Assembly: GCA_013289615.1 (NCBI GenBank)
Contig: JABCZO010000012.1
Coordinates: forward strand, 1-64,000
DNA: 64,000 bases
Origin: Gammaproteobacteria bacterium
GTDB taxonomy: Bacteria; Pseudomonadota; Gammaproteobacteria; Steroidobacterales; Steroidobacteraceae
Direction of reading: 5' to 3'
Shown here in pieces: positions 62,456-64,000 of this stretch (the first letter of the stretch is position 1; each line of letters starts with the position of its first letter). Position numbers and translations under genes: made by a program. Below the pieces are notes generated by a model. It was not told the DNA's origin. It was given only the letters and a program-made list of their open reading frames with translations, and did no database searches.

Positions 62456-63589
62456 ATGTCCGCCATGCCGCTCTCTGCCACTGAACTTCGCCGCTACAGC
62501 CGGCATCTGACACTGCCCGAGATCGGGGTCGCCGGCCAGGAAAAGCTGCAGGCCGCCCGGGTGCTGGTGATCGGCACCGGCGGGTTGGGCTCACCGGCGG
62601 CGTTGTATCTGGCTGCCGGCGGTATCGGCAATCTCGGCGTGCTCGACTTCGACCAGGTCGAGGAATCGAACCTGCAGCGCCAGGTGCTGTACGACACGGC
62701 CAGCGTCGGCCTGCCCAAGGCCGAGGTCGCGCAGATGCGTCTCAGCGCGCTCAATCCGGAGCTGCAGGTGCAGGTGCATCAGACCGAGCTGTGCGCGGCC
62801 AACGTGCAGGCCATATTCGATCACTACGACATCATCGTCGATGGCAGCGATCGCGTCGCGACGCGCTATCTGGTCAATGACGCCTGCGTCATTTACGGCA
62901 AGTCGCTGGTCTCGGCCGCGATCCACCGCTTCGAGGGCCAGGCCATGACCTATGTGCCGGGCCGCGGACCGTGCTATCGCTGCCTGTTTCCGGAAGGCGC
63001 CGAGGGCGCGGCCGCCAATTGTGCCGAGGCCGGCGTGCTCGGCGTACTGCCCGGCGTGATGGGCGCCATCCAGGCGACCGAAGCGATCAAGCTGGTAGTC
63101 GGCATCGGCGAGCCGCTGCTCGGACGGCTGCTGACTTACGATGCGCTCGAGATGCGCTTCCAGGAGTTGCGCGCCAAGCGCCGCCCCGATTGCGCCGTCT
63201 GCGGCGATCATCCGACCATCAGCGCGCCGCAGGATCCGCCGGGCTTCTGCAGCGTCGAGGAGCTGCGCCAGGTACGTTCCATTTCCGCGGCCCAGCTGGC
63301 ACAGCGCATCCAGGCGACCGGTTTGCCGATCAGCCTGATTGATGTGCGCGAGCCGGCGGAGTTCGCCGCCTCGCATCTGCCGCGCGCGATCAACATCCCG
63401 CTGAGCACCGTCGAGCACCACGGTCGGCAACTGCCGCACGCCGGAACCGTCATTTTCATGTGCCGCAGCGGCGTGCGCAGCCAGCAGGCGTGCGCGCTTG
63501 CCAGCCGCATGGGGGTGAGCGAGGCCTGGCAGCTCGAAGGCGGACTGCTCGCCTGGAAGGCCGAGATCGATCCGTCGCTGCGCCTGTAA
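62456..63589 (+). CDS. moeB: Molybdopterin-synthase adenylyltransferase with rhodanese domain
   Basis: A 377-aa fusion. The ThiF/MoeB domain (about 1-250) has the ATP site VLVIGTGGLGSPAALYLA, RQVLYD and two zinc-binding cysteine pairs (CYRCLFP and CAVCG). The rhodanese domain (about 265-377) has the active Cys in FMCRSGVRSQQA. It adenylates a sulfur-carrier protein and can pass sulfur to it. GAGG about 7 bases before the ATG at 62456 supports that start. Confidence 0.92.
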   Translation: MSAMPLSATELRRYSRHLTLPEIGVAGQEKLQAARVLVIGTGGLGSPAALYLAAGGIGNLGVLDFDQVEESNLQRQVLYDTASVGLPKAEVAQMRLSALNPELQVQVHQTELCAANVQAIFDHYDIIVDGSDRVATRYLVNDACVIYGKSLVSAAIHRFEGQAMTYVPGRGPCYRCLFPEGAEGAAANCAEAGVLGVLPGVMGAIQATEAIKLVVGIGEPLLGRLLTYDALEMRFQELRAKRRPDCAVCGDHPTISAPQDPPGFCSVEELRQVRSISAAQLAQRIQATGLPISLIDVREPAEFAASHLPRAINIPLSTVEHHGRQLPHAGTVIFMCRSGVRSQQACALASRMGVSEAWQLEGGLLAWKAEIDPSLRL

Positions 63590-63606
63590 CGCCCGGAGTG
63601 GCGTTA
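63587..63606. terminator. Possible bidirectional hairpin between two stop codons
   Basis: TAACGCC (63587-63593) and GGCGTTA (63600-63606), loop CGGAGT, in the 14-base gap between moeB and the convergent aldolase gene. It includes both stop codons. Without a T run it is a weak terminator. Confidence 0.35.
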
Positions 63607-64000
63607 TTTCGCGACGCGCTGCAGGTCGCGCACCAGTGCCTCGATGTCGGCCTCGCTCGTTGCCCACGAGCACATCAATCGATAGCCGGCGTCTGCAAGC
63701 GTATAGAAGTGCCAGCCCATCGCGAACATGGACTCGGCGGCCGCGGCACTCATCTCGACAAACACCGCGTTGACCTCGACCGGGCGCGCCAGCCGCAGGC
63801 CCGGCACGGCACTGATTGCGCTGCCGAGGCGGCGCGCCATCGCATTGGCGTGCAGCGCGTGGCGCATCCACGCCCCGGATTCGAGCACAGCCTGCCACTG
63901 GCTGCTTTGAAAGCGCATCTTCGACGCCAGCTGCCCGGCCTGCTTGCCGCGGCAATCGAATTGCCCGGCCAGCGCCGGATTGAAGAACACCACCGCCTCG
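63604..64000 (-). CDS. Low-specificity L-threonine aldolase, C-terminal part
   Basis: Only the last about 132 residues are in the window; the gene continues to the right. The sequence EAVVFFNPALAGQFDCRGKQ with AGQLASKMRFQSSQW follows the PLP-lysine region of bacterial threonine aldolases (LtaE type), and the end AVFVEMSAAA...GWHFY and LMCSWATSEADIEAL fits. It splits threonine to glycine and acetaldehyde. The PLP lysine itself is outside the window. Confidence 0.87.
   Translation of the reverse strand, partial: EAVVFFNPALAGQFDCRGKQAGQLASKMRFQSSQWQAVLESGAWMRHALHANAMARRLGSAISAVPGLRLARPVEVNAVFVEMSAAAAESMFAMGWHFYTLADAGYRLMCSWATSEADIEALVRDLQRVAK

Noticed and set aside
1-64000. CRISPR arrays, tRNA or rRNA genes, IS elements, prophage
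   Set aside because: No regular direct repeats, no cloverleaf or rRNA-like segment, no transposase, integrase or phage structural protein was recognised.

Overview
The window is GC-rich, densely coded chromosomal DNA from a Gram-negative bacterium, most likely a gammaproteobacterium near the Xanthomonadales/Nevskiales/Steroidobacterales. The signs are very large TonB-dependent receptors, a lipid A aminoarabinose (arn) cluster, ttcA, feoAB with a small DUF6587-type partner, an ECF sigma/NrsF-controlled bufferin operon and lipoproteins with good lipoboxes. This placement is inference. No rRNA, tRNA, CRISPR array, insertion sequence or prophage was seen.

Layout. 1-7170: an unknown partial gene, a GST, a minus-strand run of zinc metallopeptidase, ATP-grasp ligase, CpcT-like lipoprotein and DUF2721 protein, then ttcA and an M32 carboxypeptidase. 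7227-14590: glycogen/alpha-glucan genes glgA, malQ, glgC and glgP plus a LEA14-type lipoprotein. A REP-like palindrome supplies the glgP stop codon. 14916-17304: a secreted unknown protein, a DUF192 protein and a vanadium-haloperoxidase-like protein.

17602-36081 is the most unusual region. Two large TonB-dependent receptors are interleaved with four enzymes that each have an N-terminal TPR array and a different C-terminal modifying domain: GT9-like glycosyltransferase, sulfotransferase, aspartyl beta-hydroxylase and 2OG-Fe(II) oxygenase. With them lie two secreted retropepsin-type proteases that carry two DTG motifs each, an amidase, and an 87-aa lipoprotein whose mature part looks like the start of a TonB-receptor plug. 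I read this as a possible peptide or protein uptake and modification island; that is a hypothesis.

36172-42532 concerns metals: feoA-feoB with a probable Fur box, and the buf operon (bufferin, MNIO oxidase BufB, BufC, DoxX protein) divergent from an ECF sigma factor and NrsF anti-sigma factor. A sigma-F-like promoter lies in the divergent gap. 42572-50674: a GGDEF-EAL protein, then a minus-strand series of diheme cytochrome, PstS-like protein, porin, SCO protein and chemoreceptor, with a sigma-28-like promoter before the chemoreceptor. 50843-53454: acetoacetate use (scoA, scoB, thiolase). 53500-62363: lipid A modification (two ArnT-like transferases, an ArnE-like flippase, arnB, arnC, arnA split into two genes, arnD), interrupted by a perfect 29-bp-stem palindrome. 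62456-64000: a MoeB-rhodanese protein and the end of a threonine aldolase gene.
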